From Streptomyces avidinii (GTDB lineage Bacteria; Actinomycetota; Actinomycetes; Streptomycetales; Streptomycetaceae), in assembly GCF_014650695.1 (NCBI RefSeq), contig NZ_BMVL01000010.1, positions 140,620 through 204,619 of the forward strand: a stretch of 64,000 bases of DNA, in the 5' to 3' direction. Of this stretch, positions 25,038 through 32,488 are shown one piece after another (position 1 is the stretch's first letter; the number at the start of each line of letters is the position of its first letter). Both the position numbers and the translations under genes were made by a program. The notes under the pieces are model-generated. The model saw only the letters and a program-made list of their open reading frames with translations. It was not told where the DNA came from and ran no database searches.

Positions 25038-25244
25038 GTGGACCAGCCGACTCCCCATCCCGGCCCGTCGGGGTCCGAGGCCCAGCCCGTCGTCTGCGCG
25101 AGCTGTGGCACGAGGCCCCCGGGCGAGATCCCGCCCACCTGGACCTGCTCCGTGGAGAACGGGACCAGACAGTACTTCTGCGTCGACTGCGCGCGCGCCA
25201 ACCTCCGGGCGATCGAGGGCAGGCTCGACTCGTCCTGGTGGTGA
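25038..25244 (+). CDS. Small zinc-ribbon-like protein
   Basis: 68 aa from GTG 25038. Two Cys pairs, CASC (about 20-23) and CVDC (about 48-51), plus a Cys between them suggest a zinc ribbon. The protein ends in RAIEGRLDSSWW. No separate Shine-Dalgarno site fits the GTG (GGAGG abuts it), and a TATCGT -10-like hexamer lies 6 nt upstream, so translation may be leaderless. A longer in-frame start at GTG 24996 would run through the flank of the preceding terminator and is unlikely. Function unknown. Convergent with the ABC1 kinase-like gene, with 24 nt between stops. Confidence 0.72.
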   Translation: MDQPTPHPGPSGSEAQPVVCASCGTRPPGEIPPTWTCSVENGTRQYFCVDCARANLRAIEGRLDSSWW

Positions 25245-25268
25245 CGCCAAGGTCTTGCCCCGGAACCG

Positions 25269-26597
25269 TCACTCGGCCGAGGCGAACCCCGGCAGCCAGG
25301 CGTCCAGTTCGTCGCGCAGCCGCACCGTCGCGCCCAGCTGGCACAGCACGCCGATGGTGCTCAGCGTCACGCGGTGGATCAGCAGGTACGAGGGCGGCAG
25401 ATTGATCTGGCGGCCCAACTGGTGTGCGGGGGAGCGGGGATCCGCGATCCTCGCCGCCTGGCCGCGCAGCCACGGCCGGGTGAAGGTGAACTCCTCGGCC
25501 TCGGCGGGCTCGATGATCGGCTTCAGGTAGTCCAGCACCGCGTCGGGGTCCAGCTCGATGGACTCCTTCACGAATCCCTCGGCGCACAGGTGCCCGTAGA
25601 CCCCCTCGGCGTCACCGTCCAGCGTCATCCGCAGCGACCTGCCGATGGACTTGGGCCAGCCGCCGGGCAGCCGGTCGACGGTGCCGAAGTCCAGGACCCC
25701 CAGCCGCATCCGGCCGTCCGCCCCCGGTATCAGCCGGAAGTTGCCCGGGTGCGGGTCCGCGTGCAGCAGGCCGGTGCGGGCCGGCCCGGAGAACAGGAAC
25801 CGGGACAGCAGCTGTCCGGCGCGATCCCGCTCCTCCTGGCTGCCGTCGGCTATCACCTCCGACAGCGGGGTCCCCTCCATCCACTCGGTCACCAGCACCT
25901 GGTCGCCCTGGTGCACGACCTCCGGCACGAACACGTCCGGGTCGTCCACGAAGGCGTCCGCGTGCGTCCGCTGGGCCTCGGCCTCCAGCTCGTAGTCGAG
26001 TTCCTCGGCGACCCGGTCGCGCAACTCCTTGATCAGCGGCTTGATCTCCATGCCGGGGATCAGCGGCCCCAGCAGCCCCGCGAACCGGCCCAGCTGCTTC
26101 AGGTCCGACAGCAGCGCCTCACCGGCCCCCGGGTACTGGACCTTGACGGCCACCTGCCGCCCGTCGTGCCACACCGCCCGGTGCACCTGCCCGATGGAGG
26201 CCGCCGCGGCGGGCTTGTCCTCGAACTCCTCGAACATGTCGCGCCAATCGGCGCCCAGACGGTCCGTCAATACCTGATGCACCGTCGCCGCGGGGAGCGG
26301 CGGGGCCGCCTCCTGAAGCTTGGTCAGCGCTGCCCGGTAGGGCCCCGCGACCTCCTCGGGCAGCGCCGACTCGAAGACCGACAGGGCCTGCCCGAACTTC
26401 ATCGCACCGCCCTTCAGTTCCCCGAGCGTGCGGAACAACTGCTCGGCGGTGCGCTGCTGGAGCTCGCGCGCCACGATCTCCGCGGACTTGCCCCCGATCC
26501 GCTTGCCCAGCCCCCACGTGGCCCGTCCCGCGATGCCGAGCGGCAGCGCGGCCAGCTTGACGGTACGGGTGACCGCCTTCCGGGGAAGATCAGACAT
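25269..26597 (-). CDS. ABC1/UbiB-family atypical kinase-like protein
   Basis: 442 aa. AarF/UbiB/ADCK family, often required for isoprenoid-quinone metabolism; activity in actinobacteria is unproven. Seen: the family-specific KxGQ motif (MKFGQALS, about 75), the Ala-rich loop AAAASIGQVHRA replacing the kinase glycine loop, VAVKVQYP (the lysine), ELDYELEAEAQ, the catalytic loop LLHADPHPGNF and the DFG motif LDFGTVDRLP. Start ATG 26597 has GGAGGGG directly upstream; ATG 26609 is the alternative but overlaps that site. It diverges from no gene; the ThiF-like gene lies upstream on the same strand, 55 nt away. Confidence 0.92.
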   Translation of the reverse strand: MSDLPRKAVTRTVKLAALPLGIAGRATWGLGKRIGGKSAEIVARELQQRTAEQLFRTLGELKGGAMKFGQALSVFESALPEEVAGPYRAALTKLQEAAPPLPAATVHQVLTDRLGADWRDMFEEFEDKPAAAASIGQVHRAVWHDGRQVAVKVQYPGAGEALLSDLKQLGRFAGLLGPLIPGMEIKPLIKELRDRVAEELDYELEAEAQRTHADAFVDDPDVFVPEVVHQGDQVLVTEWMEGTPLSEVIADGSQEERDRAGQLLSRFLFSGPARTGLLHADPHPGNFRLIPGADGRMRLGVLDFGTVDRLPGGWPKSIGRSLRMTLDGDAEGVYGHLCAEGFVKESIELDPDAVLDYLKPIIEPAEAEEFTFTRPWLRGQAARIADPRSPAHQLGRQINLPPSYLLIHRVTLSTIGVLCQLGATVRLRDELDAWLPGFASAE

Positions 26598-26652
26598 ACG
26601 CCCCTCCATGTCCCAGACTGCTGCGCCGCGAACAGCGGTGCTCCGCATCCTG

Positions 26653-27795
26653 TCATGGCCTCCTCGCGGCTCGGAGGAGGGCACCTTCCCCCGGTCCCTG
26701 CGGGGTGGCCGTGCGCTCCGCGGCAGCCCCGCAGGGGCAGTCGGGATGGGGGTGCACCGGGGTGTGCTCCCAGTGGAGGGTGGGGAGGGCCGCCTCCCAG
26801 CGGGCGGCCGTGGACGCGGGGAGCCGGCCGTCGAGGAAGGCGAGGGCGTGGGCCGCGGCCAGGCCGGCCACCGCAGTGGACAGGCCCAGGTCGCACGCGG
26901 CGCCCGCGCGGCGGCGGTGGGCCGAGCGCCACTGGACCAGCATCCTCGGCCAGGCCGCGTCCCGGTCCACGCGGTCGCGCTCCATGCACCCCGCGCAGGC
27001 CGTCGTGCCCGGCAGTACCAGGGGTCCCACCAGGCCCGTGCCCTCCAACACCCCTGCGTACAGGTGGGGGATGCCCGCGCAGACCCAGTCGGCCGCGGTG
27101 TCCGGGTCCGGGGCCCAGGCCTGCAGGCCGTCCCGGGGCGCGACCACCACCAGGGCCAGCCCCGGCTCCGACCCTTCCTCCTCCCCGGCCCGCGGGGCAC
27201 GGCCCGGAGCCGACTCGCGGACCAGTCGGCCCGCGGACTCCGCCCGCGGCCGGCCCACGCTGCCGGGGTCCAGCCCGCCCGGTGCCACGTCCGCCGGCTC
27301 CACCCGGCCCCCGTCGAGCACCTCGACCCGGCCCACGCCCGCTCCCGCCAGGACCGCGGCGATCACGGCCCCCACCCGGCCGCTCCCGCGCACCCGGACC
27401 CGTACCGCCCGGCGGGCGGCGATCCCCCGTAAGTCCCCGCCCGGCTCCCGGTGGACCAGTGACAGCGAAGCCAGATCGGGCCCCAGTCGCTCCACGGTCT
27501 CCGGATGCCCCCGCAGGGCCTGGGCCCGCGGGCCGCCCGCCGTGGCGTCGTCGAGCAGGCCGGCCCCCGCGAGCGTCCTGACCACCTCGTCGACCCGGCC
27601 GTCCGGCAGTCCCATCCCGCAGGCCTCGGCCCGCAGCAACTCCATCCCCCGGGTCCCGTCGATCCGGTCGATCAGCGCGCCCGTCGCCGTGTCCACCGGG
27701 CCGAGCACCACCGCATGGGCGGGCGTCACCCCGAACTGAACCGTCTGCAGATCCCGCCATGCCCGCGCGAGCGCCGGCTTCACCTTCGGATACAT
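26653..27795 (-). CDS. ThiF-like (E1-type) adenylyltransferase-fold protein
   Basis: 380 aa. An N-terminal region of about 120 residues with a winged-helix-like pattern (GALIDRIDGTRGMELL) precedes a Rossmann-type domain (VRVRGSGRVGAVIAAVLAGAG, with D in EVLDGG). Two Cys pairs, CAGC (with MERDR) and CPCG, probably bind structural zinc, as in ThiF/MoeB relatives. No rhodanese domain and no convincing catalytic Cys are seen. Such stand-alone ThiF-like proteins occur in peptide-modifying (YcaO-partner) systems and elsewhere, but no precursor peptide or YcaO is adjacent here, so the substrate is unknown. ATG 27795 gives MYPKVKPALARAWRDL. Confidence 0.75.
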   Translation of the reverse strand: MYPKVKPALARAWRDLQTVQFGVTPAHAVVLGPVDTATGALIDRIDGTRGMELLRAEACGMGLPDGRVDEVVRTLAGAGLLDDATAGGPRAQALRGHPETVERLGPDLASLSLVHREPGGDLRGIAARRAVRVRVRGSGRVGAVIAAVLAGAGVGRVEVLDGGRVEPADVAPGGLDPGSVGRPRAESAGRLVRESAPGRAPRAGEEEGSEPGLALVVVAPRDGLQAWAPDPDTAADWVCAGIPHLYAGVLEGTGLVGPLVLPGTTACAGCMERDRVDRDAAWPRMLVQWRSAHRRRAGAACDLGLSTAVAGLAAAHALAFLDGRLPASTAARWEAALPTLHWEHTPVHPHPDCPCGAAAERTATPQGPGEGALLRAARRP

Positions 27796-28036
27796 GTCCC
27801 GTCCCCCTCGATCCCGATCTCGATCCCGATATCCCGAGCGCATGCGCGCCGCCCGTTTCCCGTTCTTCCGCAACAGTGCCCGCCCGCCGGAATCCATGCA
27901 GGAATTTGTCCACAGGTGGGAGCTATTAGGCATATGAGATGAAGGGAAATGGAGTTCCGGAAATCGGCCGCGAATCCCTCGTGTTCGACCCCGGACGGGC
28001 GGGACTTCCGCCGCCACGACCGGGTACCGTCGTGGC

Positions 28037-28576
28037 GTGTCCGCCGACCCACAGCAGCGCGCCGTCGAAGTCCGCCGGAGCGCGCGCCGCCGCAGGACCG
28101 TATCGGCCTATCGCGAGGGTGACCGTACGGTCGTTCTCATCCCTGCCCGGATGTCCGAGGCGGAGGAGCAGCGCTGGGTGGGCGTCATGCTCGACAAACT
28201 GGCCGCGCAGGAGAGCAAACGCACCTTCGGGGACGCGGAACTCACCGAGCGCGCCGCTCAGCTGTCCGAGCAGTACTTCGACGGCCGCGCCCGCCCCCGT
28301 ACGGTCCGCTGGGTCACCAACCAGAACACCCGCTGGGGCTCCTGCACCCCCGCCGAGGGCAGCATCCGCCTCTCCCACCGGCTCCAGGGGATGCCCGAGT
28401 ACGTCGTCGACTACGTGCTCCTGCACGAGCTGGCCCATCTCCTCGTACCCGGCCACGGCCCCCGATTCTGGGAACTGCTCGAGGCCTACCCGCGCACCGA
28501 GCGGGCCCGCGGCTACCTGGAGGGCGTGGTCGCCGCCGAGCGGCTGCCGAAGGTCCCGGCCGCCCGCGAGGAGTGA
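28037..28576 (+). CDS. YgjP/DUF45-type metal-dependent hydrolase
   Basis: 179 aa from GTG 28037. A zinc metallopeptidase fold of the WLM/YgjP class: the RWGSC motif (99-103), then HELAH (130-134) with a third His at 140 (PGHGPRFW) as probable zinc ligands. The Arg-rich N-terminus (RRSARRRRTV) is usual for the family. The substrate is unknown; relatives have been linked to proteolysis of ubiquitin-like or DNA-bound proteins. It diverges from the ThiF-like gene over a 240-nt gap with no other feature I can support. Confidence 0.88.
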   Translation: MSADPQQRAVEVRRSARRRRTVSAYREGDRTVVLIPARMSEAEEQRWVGVMLDKLAAQESKRTFGDAELTERAAQLSEQYFDGRARPRTVRWVTNQNTRWGSCTPAEGSIRLSHRLQGMPEYVVDYVLLHELAHLLVPGHGPRFWELLEAYPRTERARGYLEGVVAAERLPKVPAAREE

Positions 28577-28621
28577 GCCCGCGGCGGGCGACGGCATTCG
28601 TCACGTCACGCAGAGTGTTTT

Positions 28622-28671
28622 GTACCGGGTCGGTACCGGCTTGGCCGGATGTCGGCAGTTGCCGTTAGCCT
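28622..28671 (+). promoter_or_regulatory. Candidate promoter with palindrome upstream of the TerD-AIM24 operon
   Basis: GTACCG-GGT-CGGTAC (28622-28636) is a perfect 6-bp inverted repeat. TTGGCC (28641-28646), 19 nt, TAGCCT (28666-28671) is a plausible promoter 44 nt before the start codon. The palindrome would be well placed for a regulator. Both calls rest on sequence shape only. Confidence 0.35.
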
Positions 28672-28714
28672 GAGCGGCACGCATTCACAGTCGGGATGGG
28701 GGACGGTCGTACGT

Positions 28715-30391
28715 ATGGCCAGGGAATTCCAACGCGGCCACAAGGCCAAGATCAGTGATCTCACCGCGGGCACCGATCTGTACGTAGGTGTCCAGATCGC
28801 CGGGTCCGGACTCGCCTTCGACATCAGCTGTTTCGGCCTGGACGCCAATGAGCAGCTGTCGGACGACCGTTACTTCGTCTTCTTCAATCAGCCGAAGTCG
28901 CCGGAAGAGTCCATTCAGCAACTCGGTGCGCAAGCGGGCGACACCGAATCCTTCCGGGTGACGCTGGACCGCATTCCGGCGTCCATCCACAAACTGTCCT
29001 TCACCGCCACCATCGACGGCGCCGGGCAGATGTCGCAGATCGGCCCGGGCCACATCCGGATCGTGGCCGGCGGCGAAGAGGTCGTCCGGTACGCGTTCAC
29101 CGGTGCGGAGTTCACCACCGAGCGGGCCGTGATGCTCGGCGACTTCTACCTGAAGGACGTGTGGCGCTTCGCCGCCGTCGGCCAGGGCTTCGACGGCGGA
29201 CTCGACGCCCTGCTGCGGAACTTCGGCGGCGAGGTCGCCGAGGAGGCGCAGCCGGAGCAGCAGGCCCCGGCCGCCGCCTCGCCCGGATTCGCCCCGCCGC
29301 CGCAGGCGGCCGCCCCGGCCCCGTCCTTCGGCGCCCCCGCCCCGGCGCAGCAGGCCCCCCAGGCCCCGGCTCCCGCGCCGTCCTTCGGCGCACCCGTGCC
29401 GGCGCCCGGCGCCGCGCCGCAGCCGCAGTACCAGCAGCCCGCGGCCCCGGCTCCCGCCCCCGCCCCGGTGCACGCCGCGCCCACCATGGCCGCGCCGCTC
29501 GCCCCACCGGCCCCCGCGCCGTACGGCCAGCCGCAGCAGCCGCAGCAGCCCTCGTACGGCCAGGTCCCCGGACAGGTGCCGGGCCAGGTCCCCGGTCAGT
29601 ACCCCGGCCAGGTCCCGCCGCCCGCCCCGGCCCCCGCCCCTTACGGGCAGCAGCCGGGCTACGGCCAGGTCCCGGGCCAGCCCCCGGCCCAGCAGCCCGG
29701 GTACGCCCCGCAGGGCGTACCCGCCACCGGCGCCGGTCTCGCCGCCGCGCTCCAGCCGTACAAGGAAGCCCCCACCGGCACCCGCTGGACCCCGCAGAAC
29801 GCGCAGCTCATGCGCGTCGACCTCGCCATGGGCGGCCAGGCCGTCCTCGCCCGCCAGGGCAGCATGGTCCTCTACCAGGGCAAGGTCGACTTCAGTTACA
29901 AGGGGGCGGGCTTCGCCGGGCGCATCGTCGGCAACGCCACCGGCCAGGAGATGCAGCTCATGCGCTGCACCGGCCGCGGCCAGGTCTTCCTCGCGGAGGA
30001 CGGCGCCCACCTGCACGCCATCGAGCTCCAGGGCGACGGGATCTGCGTCTCCGCCGAGGCCGTCCTCGCCTTCGACGAGTCGCTCCAGCACGAGGTCCGC
30101 CGCATCGAGGGCCACGGCATTCCCGGCGGCGCGCTGTTCACCATGCAGTTCCAGGGCACGGGCACAGTGATCGTCAAGACGCACGGCGTTCCGGTGGTCC
30201 TGCCCGTCACCCCGACCACCTTCGCGGACAGCAACGCCATCGTCGCGTGGTCCTCCGCCTCGCAGGTGATCATCTCCAGTCAGGTCCGGCTGCGGCGCAA
30301 CGCCTACCCCGGCCACAGCGGGGAGACCGTGAACCTCCAGTTCCGCGGCGCTCCCGGCAACTTCATCGTCGTCCAGCCGTACGAGGTCTGA
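28715..30391 (+). CDS. TerD-domain and AIM24-domain fusion protein
   Basis: 558 aa. The N-terminal part (about 1-170) is TerD-like: LYVGVQIAGSGLAFDISCFGLD, DDRYFVFFNQPKSPE and IRIVAGGEEVVRYAF match the tellurite-resistance/stress TerD beta-sandwich that binds calcium. A ~175-residue linker (about 172-348) is almost entirely Pro, Ala, Gln, Gly and Tyr, with PGQVPGQ and PSFGAP repeats. The C-terminal third (about 350-558) is an AIM24/DUF124 beta-barrel (MRVDLAMGGQAVLARQGSM, VFLAEDGAHLHAIEL, PGNFIVVQPYEV). TerD-type proteins act at the membrane in stress and phage responses; the role of AIM24 domains in bacteria is unclear. It is first in a three-gene operon whose partners are free-standing AIM24 proteins. 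Confidence 0.88.
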   Translation: MAREFQRGHKAKISDLTAGTDLYVGVQIAGSGLAFDISCFGLDANEQLSDDRYFVFFNQPKSPEESIQQLGAQAGDTESFRVTLDRIPASIHKLSFTATIDGAGQMSQIGPGHIRIVAGGEEVVRYAFTGAEFTTERAVMLGDFYLKDVWRFAAVGQGFDGGLDALLRNFGGEVAEEAQPEQQAPAAASPGFAPPPQAAAPAPSFGAPAPAQQAPQAPAPAPSFGAPVPAPGAAPQPQYQQPAAPAPAPAPVHAAPTMAAPLAPPAPAPYGQPQQPQQPSYGQVPGQVPGQVPGQYPGQVPPPAPAPAPYGQQPGYGQVPGQPPAQQPGYAPQGVPATGAGLAAALQPYKEAPTGTRWTPQNAQLMRVDLAMGGQAVLARQGSMVLYQGKVDFSYKGAGFAGRIVGNATGQEMQLMRCTGRGQVFLAEDGAHLHAIELQGDGICVSAEAVLAFDESLQHEVRRIEGHGIPGGALFTMQFQGTGTVIVKTHGVPVVLPVTPTTFADSNAIVAWSSASQVIISSQVRLRRNAYPGHSGETVNLQFRGAPGNFIVVQPYEV

Positions 30392-30402
30392 GGGAGCCCG
30401 AC

Positions 30403-31092
30403 ATGAACGCAATGAACCAGCAACTCGCGGGCTTCGCCCCGACCCCCGTCACGGCCCGCATGGAGAACCACGGCCGGGCCATGCTCAAGGTCGCCATGCA
30501 GAGCGGCCAGGACCTCTTCGCCCGCACCGGCTCGATGGTCGCCTACGAGGGCTTCGTCCAGTACGAGCCGAACCCGCCGGCCGTCCGCCAGATGGCCTCG
30601 CAGTGGGTCACCGGCGAAGGCGCACCGCTGATGAAGTGCACCGGAGACGGCCTGCTCTACCTGGCCGACTACGGCGCCGACGTGGTCGTGATCAACCTCA
30701 ACAACGACTCGCTCTCGGTCAACGGCACCAACCTGCTCGCCTTCGACGCCCACCTCCAGTGGGGCGTCGAGCGGGTCAAGGGTCTCGCCAAGTTCGCCGG
30801 TCAGGGCCTGTTCAACGTGCAGATCGCGGGCACCGGGTGGGTCGCGCTGACCTCCCGCGGGACCCCGATCGTGGTCGACTGCGGCCGCGGCGAGGACGAG
30901 ACGTACGTCGACCCCGACGCGCTCGTCGCCTGGTCGCCGAATCTCAAGGTCAAGGGCAAGCGCAGCTTCAAGGCCTCGTCGATGATCGGCCGGGGCAGCG
31001 GGGAGGCCTACCAGATGGCCTTCTCCGGCCAGGGCATCGTCGTCGTACAGCCCAGCGAGGACAGCACCGACCGGCTCCGGGCCCGGGGCTGA
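30403..31092 (+). CDS. AIM24 family protein
   Basis: 229 aa, a single AIM24/DUF124 domain: MENHGRAMLKVAMQSGQDLFARTGSMVAYEG, then LYLADYGADVVVINL and SGEAYQMAFSGQGIVVVQPSE, paralogous to the C-terminal domain of the preceding gene. ATG 30403 has GAGGGAG upstream and starts 11 nt after the previous stop, so one mRNA is expected. No signal peptide. In mitochondria AIM24 supports inner-membrane organisation; a similar membrane-associated role here is only inference. Confidence 0.9.
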   Translation: MNAMNQQLAGFAPTPVTARMENHGRAMLKVAMQSGQDLFARTGSMVAYEGFVQYEPNPPAVRQMASQWVTGEGAPLMKCTGDGLLYLADYGADVVVINLNNDSLSVNGTNLLAFDAHLQWGVERVKGLAKFAGQGLFNVQIAGTGWVALTSRGTPIVVDCGRGEDETYVDPDALVAWSPNLKVKGKRSFKASSMIGRGSGEAYQMAFSGQGIVVVQPSEDSTDRLRARG

Positions 31093-31109
31093 GGGGGAGC
31101 GGACACATC

Positions 31110-31865
31110 ATGCAGAGCGCACTTTTCGCCCACACCGAGGCGCAGTCCCAGGACCGGTACGCCATCCAGAACCCGCAGCTGCTGCGGGTCTCGCTGACCG
31201 GCTCCGACGACGTACTCGCCCGCAAGGGCGCGATGGTCGCCTACCAGGGCATCATCGACTTCGACGGCGAGTACCAGAGCACGAGCCAGCGCAATGCCCG
31301 CCGCCGCACCGGCGAGGGCCTGGACCTCATGCGCTGCTCCGGCCAGGGCACGGTCTACCTGGCCAACCTGGCCCAGTACGTGCACGTCGTGGACGTGGAC
31401 CAGGACGGCCTCACGGTCGACAGCAGCTACGTGCTGGCCCTGGACTCCACCCTGCACACCGAGGTCATCGCGGTGGACAGCCAGTACGGGATCTCCGGCT
31501 CGGGCAAGTACCAGCTCAACATCTCCGGCCGCGGCAAGGTCGCCCTGATGACCTCCGGTCAGCCGCTGATGGTGCACGTCACGCCCGACAAGTACGTCAA
31601 CGTCGACGCGGACGCGATCGTCGCCTGGTCCACCTCGCTCCGGGTGCAGATGCAGGCCCAGACGCACTCCAGCGGCGTGTGGCGGCGGCGCGGCAACACC
31701 GGCGAGGGCTGGGAGCTGAGCTTCCTCGGCACCGGCGTCGCGCTGGTGCAGCCCAGTGAGGTGCTGCCGCCGCAGAACGCCCAGCTCGGCCAGGGCGTCG
31801 CCGCGCAGTTCGGCATGGGCCAGCACGGCTCCCACGCGCAGAACCAGAACAACGCCTGGAACTGA
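31110..31865 (+). CDS. AIM24 family protein
   Basis: 251 aa, the third AIM24 domain in a row (LRVSLTGSDDVLARKGAMVAYQG, VYLANLAQYVHVVDVD, GTGVALVQPSEVLPPQ). It is distinguished by a Gln/Asn/His-rich tail (GQHGSHAQNQNNAWN). ATG 31110 follows GAGGGGGAG, 17 nt after the previous stop. The three AIM24 domains are clearly diverged from one another, which suggests distinct subunits of a hetero-oligomer rather than a recent duplication. A strong hairpin ends the operon. Confidence 0.9.
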   Translation: MQSALFAHTEAQSQDRYAIQNPQLLRVSLTGSDDVLARKGAMVAYQGIIDFDGEYQSTSQRNARRRTGEGLDLMRCSGQGTVYLANLAQYVHVVDVDQDGLTVDSSYVLALDSTLHTEVIAVDSQYGISGSGKYQLNISGRGKVALMTSGQPLMVHVTPDKYVNVDADAIVAWSTSLRVQMQAQTHSSGVWRRRGNTGEGWELSFLGTGVALVQPSEVLPPQNAQLGQGVAAQFGMGQHGSHAQNQNNAWN

Positions 31866-31877
31866 CGCTCCCGGCAC

Positions 31878-31915
31878 GGCGAAGGGGCGGTCCCCTCGGG
31901 GACCGCCCCTTCGCC
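31878..31915. terminator. Terminator after the TerD-AIM24 operon
   Basis: Perfect 18-bp stem (31878-31895 with 31898-31915), two-base loop, between the last AIM24 gene and the convergent Nudix gene. Confidence 0.88.
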
Positions 31916-31957
31916 GCGTCCGCGTCCGCGTGCTCAGCCGCTCAGCGGATCGGTCGT

Positions 31958-32488
31958 TCAGCCGCCCAGCCGCGCCAGGGTCGCCTCCAGCAGCCGTACG
32001 ACGGACGTGTCGGCCACCGCCGCCACCTCCTCGTACGGGAACCAGCGCAGGTCCAGGGACTCCTCGCTGATCTCCGCCACCGCGCCGGCCGGGGCCAGCG
32101 CCGCGTACTGCACGTCCAGGTGCCAGTGGCACGGAGCCGGGATCGCATGCCGGTCCAGGCGCACCGGGCCGCCGTCGAGCAGGGTCACCCCCGAGGCGAT
32201 GCCCGACTCCTCGCGGGCCTCGCGCAGCGCCACCTCGGCGAGGGACCGGTCACCGGGCTCGCAGTGGCCGCCCATCTGGAGCCACATGCCGAGCTTCTTG
32301 TGCAGGGTCAGCAGTACGCGCCCCCGCGCCGGGTCGATGACCAGCGCGCTGCCCGTGACGTGCCCGGCCCCGCAGGGCTTGTAGACCCCGTCCGGGTGGG
32401 CCGCCAGGTGCTCCAGGTAGAGATCGCGCAGTTCCGGCTGGTCCTCGTACGCCTTCAGGACGAGGACCGCGTCTTCGTGCAGGCTCAC
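31958..32488 (-). CDS. Nudix hydrolase
   Basis: 176 aa from GTG 32488. The Nudix box GHCEPGDRSLAEVALREAR-EESGI is complete, with Glu residues in the REAREE helix. GMWLQMGGHCE just before it resembles Nudix enzymes acting on nucleoside diphosphate derivatives or 8-oxo nucleotides; the exact substrate is unknown. The start codon overlaps the stop of the upstream protease-like gene (GTGA at 32485-32488), so it is translationally coupled as the second gene of that operon. Confidence 0.9.
   Translation of the reverse strand: MSLHEDAVLVLKAYEDQPELRDLYLEHLAAHPDGVYKPCGAGHVTGSALVIDPARGRVLLTLHKKLGMWLQMGGHCEPGDRSLAEVALREAREESGIASGVTLLDGGPVRLDRHAIPAPCHWHLDVQYAALAPAGAVAEISEESLDLRWFPYEEVAAVADTSVVRLLEATLARLGG

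Noticed and set aside
29550..29620. A CRISPR-like or minisatellite array in the TerD-AIM24 gene.
   Set aside because: Short imperfect repeats encode PGQVPGQ in frame; this is protein-level low complexity, not spacers and repeats.
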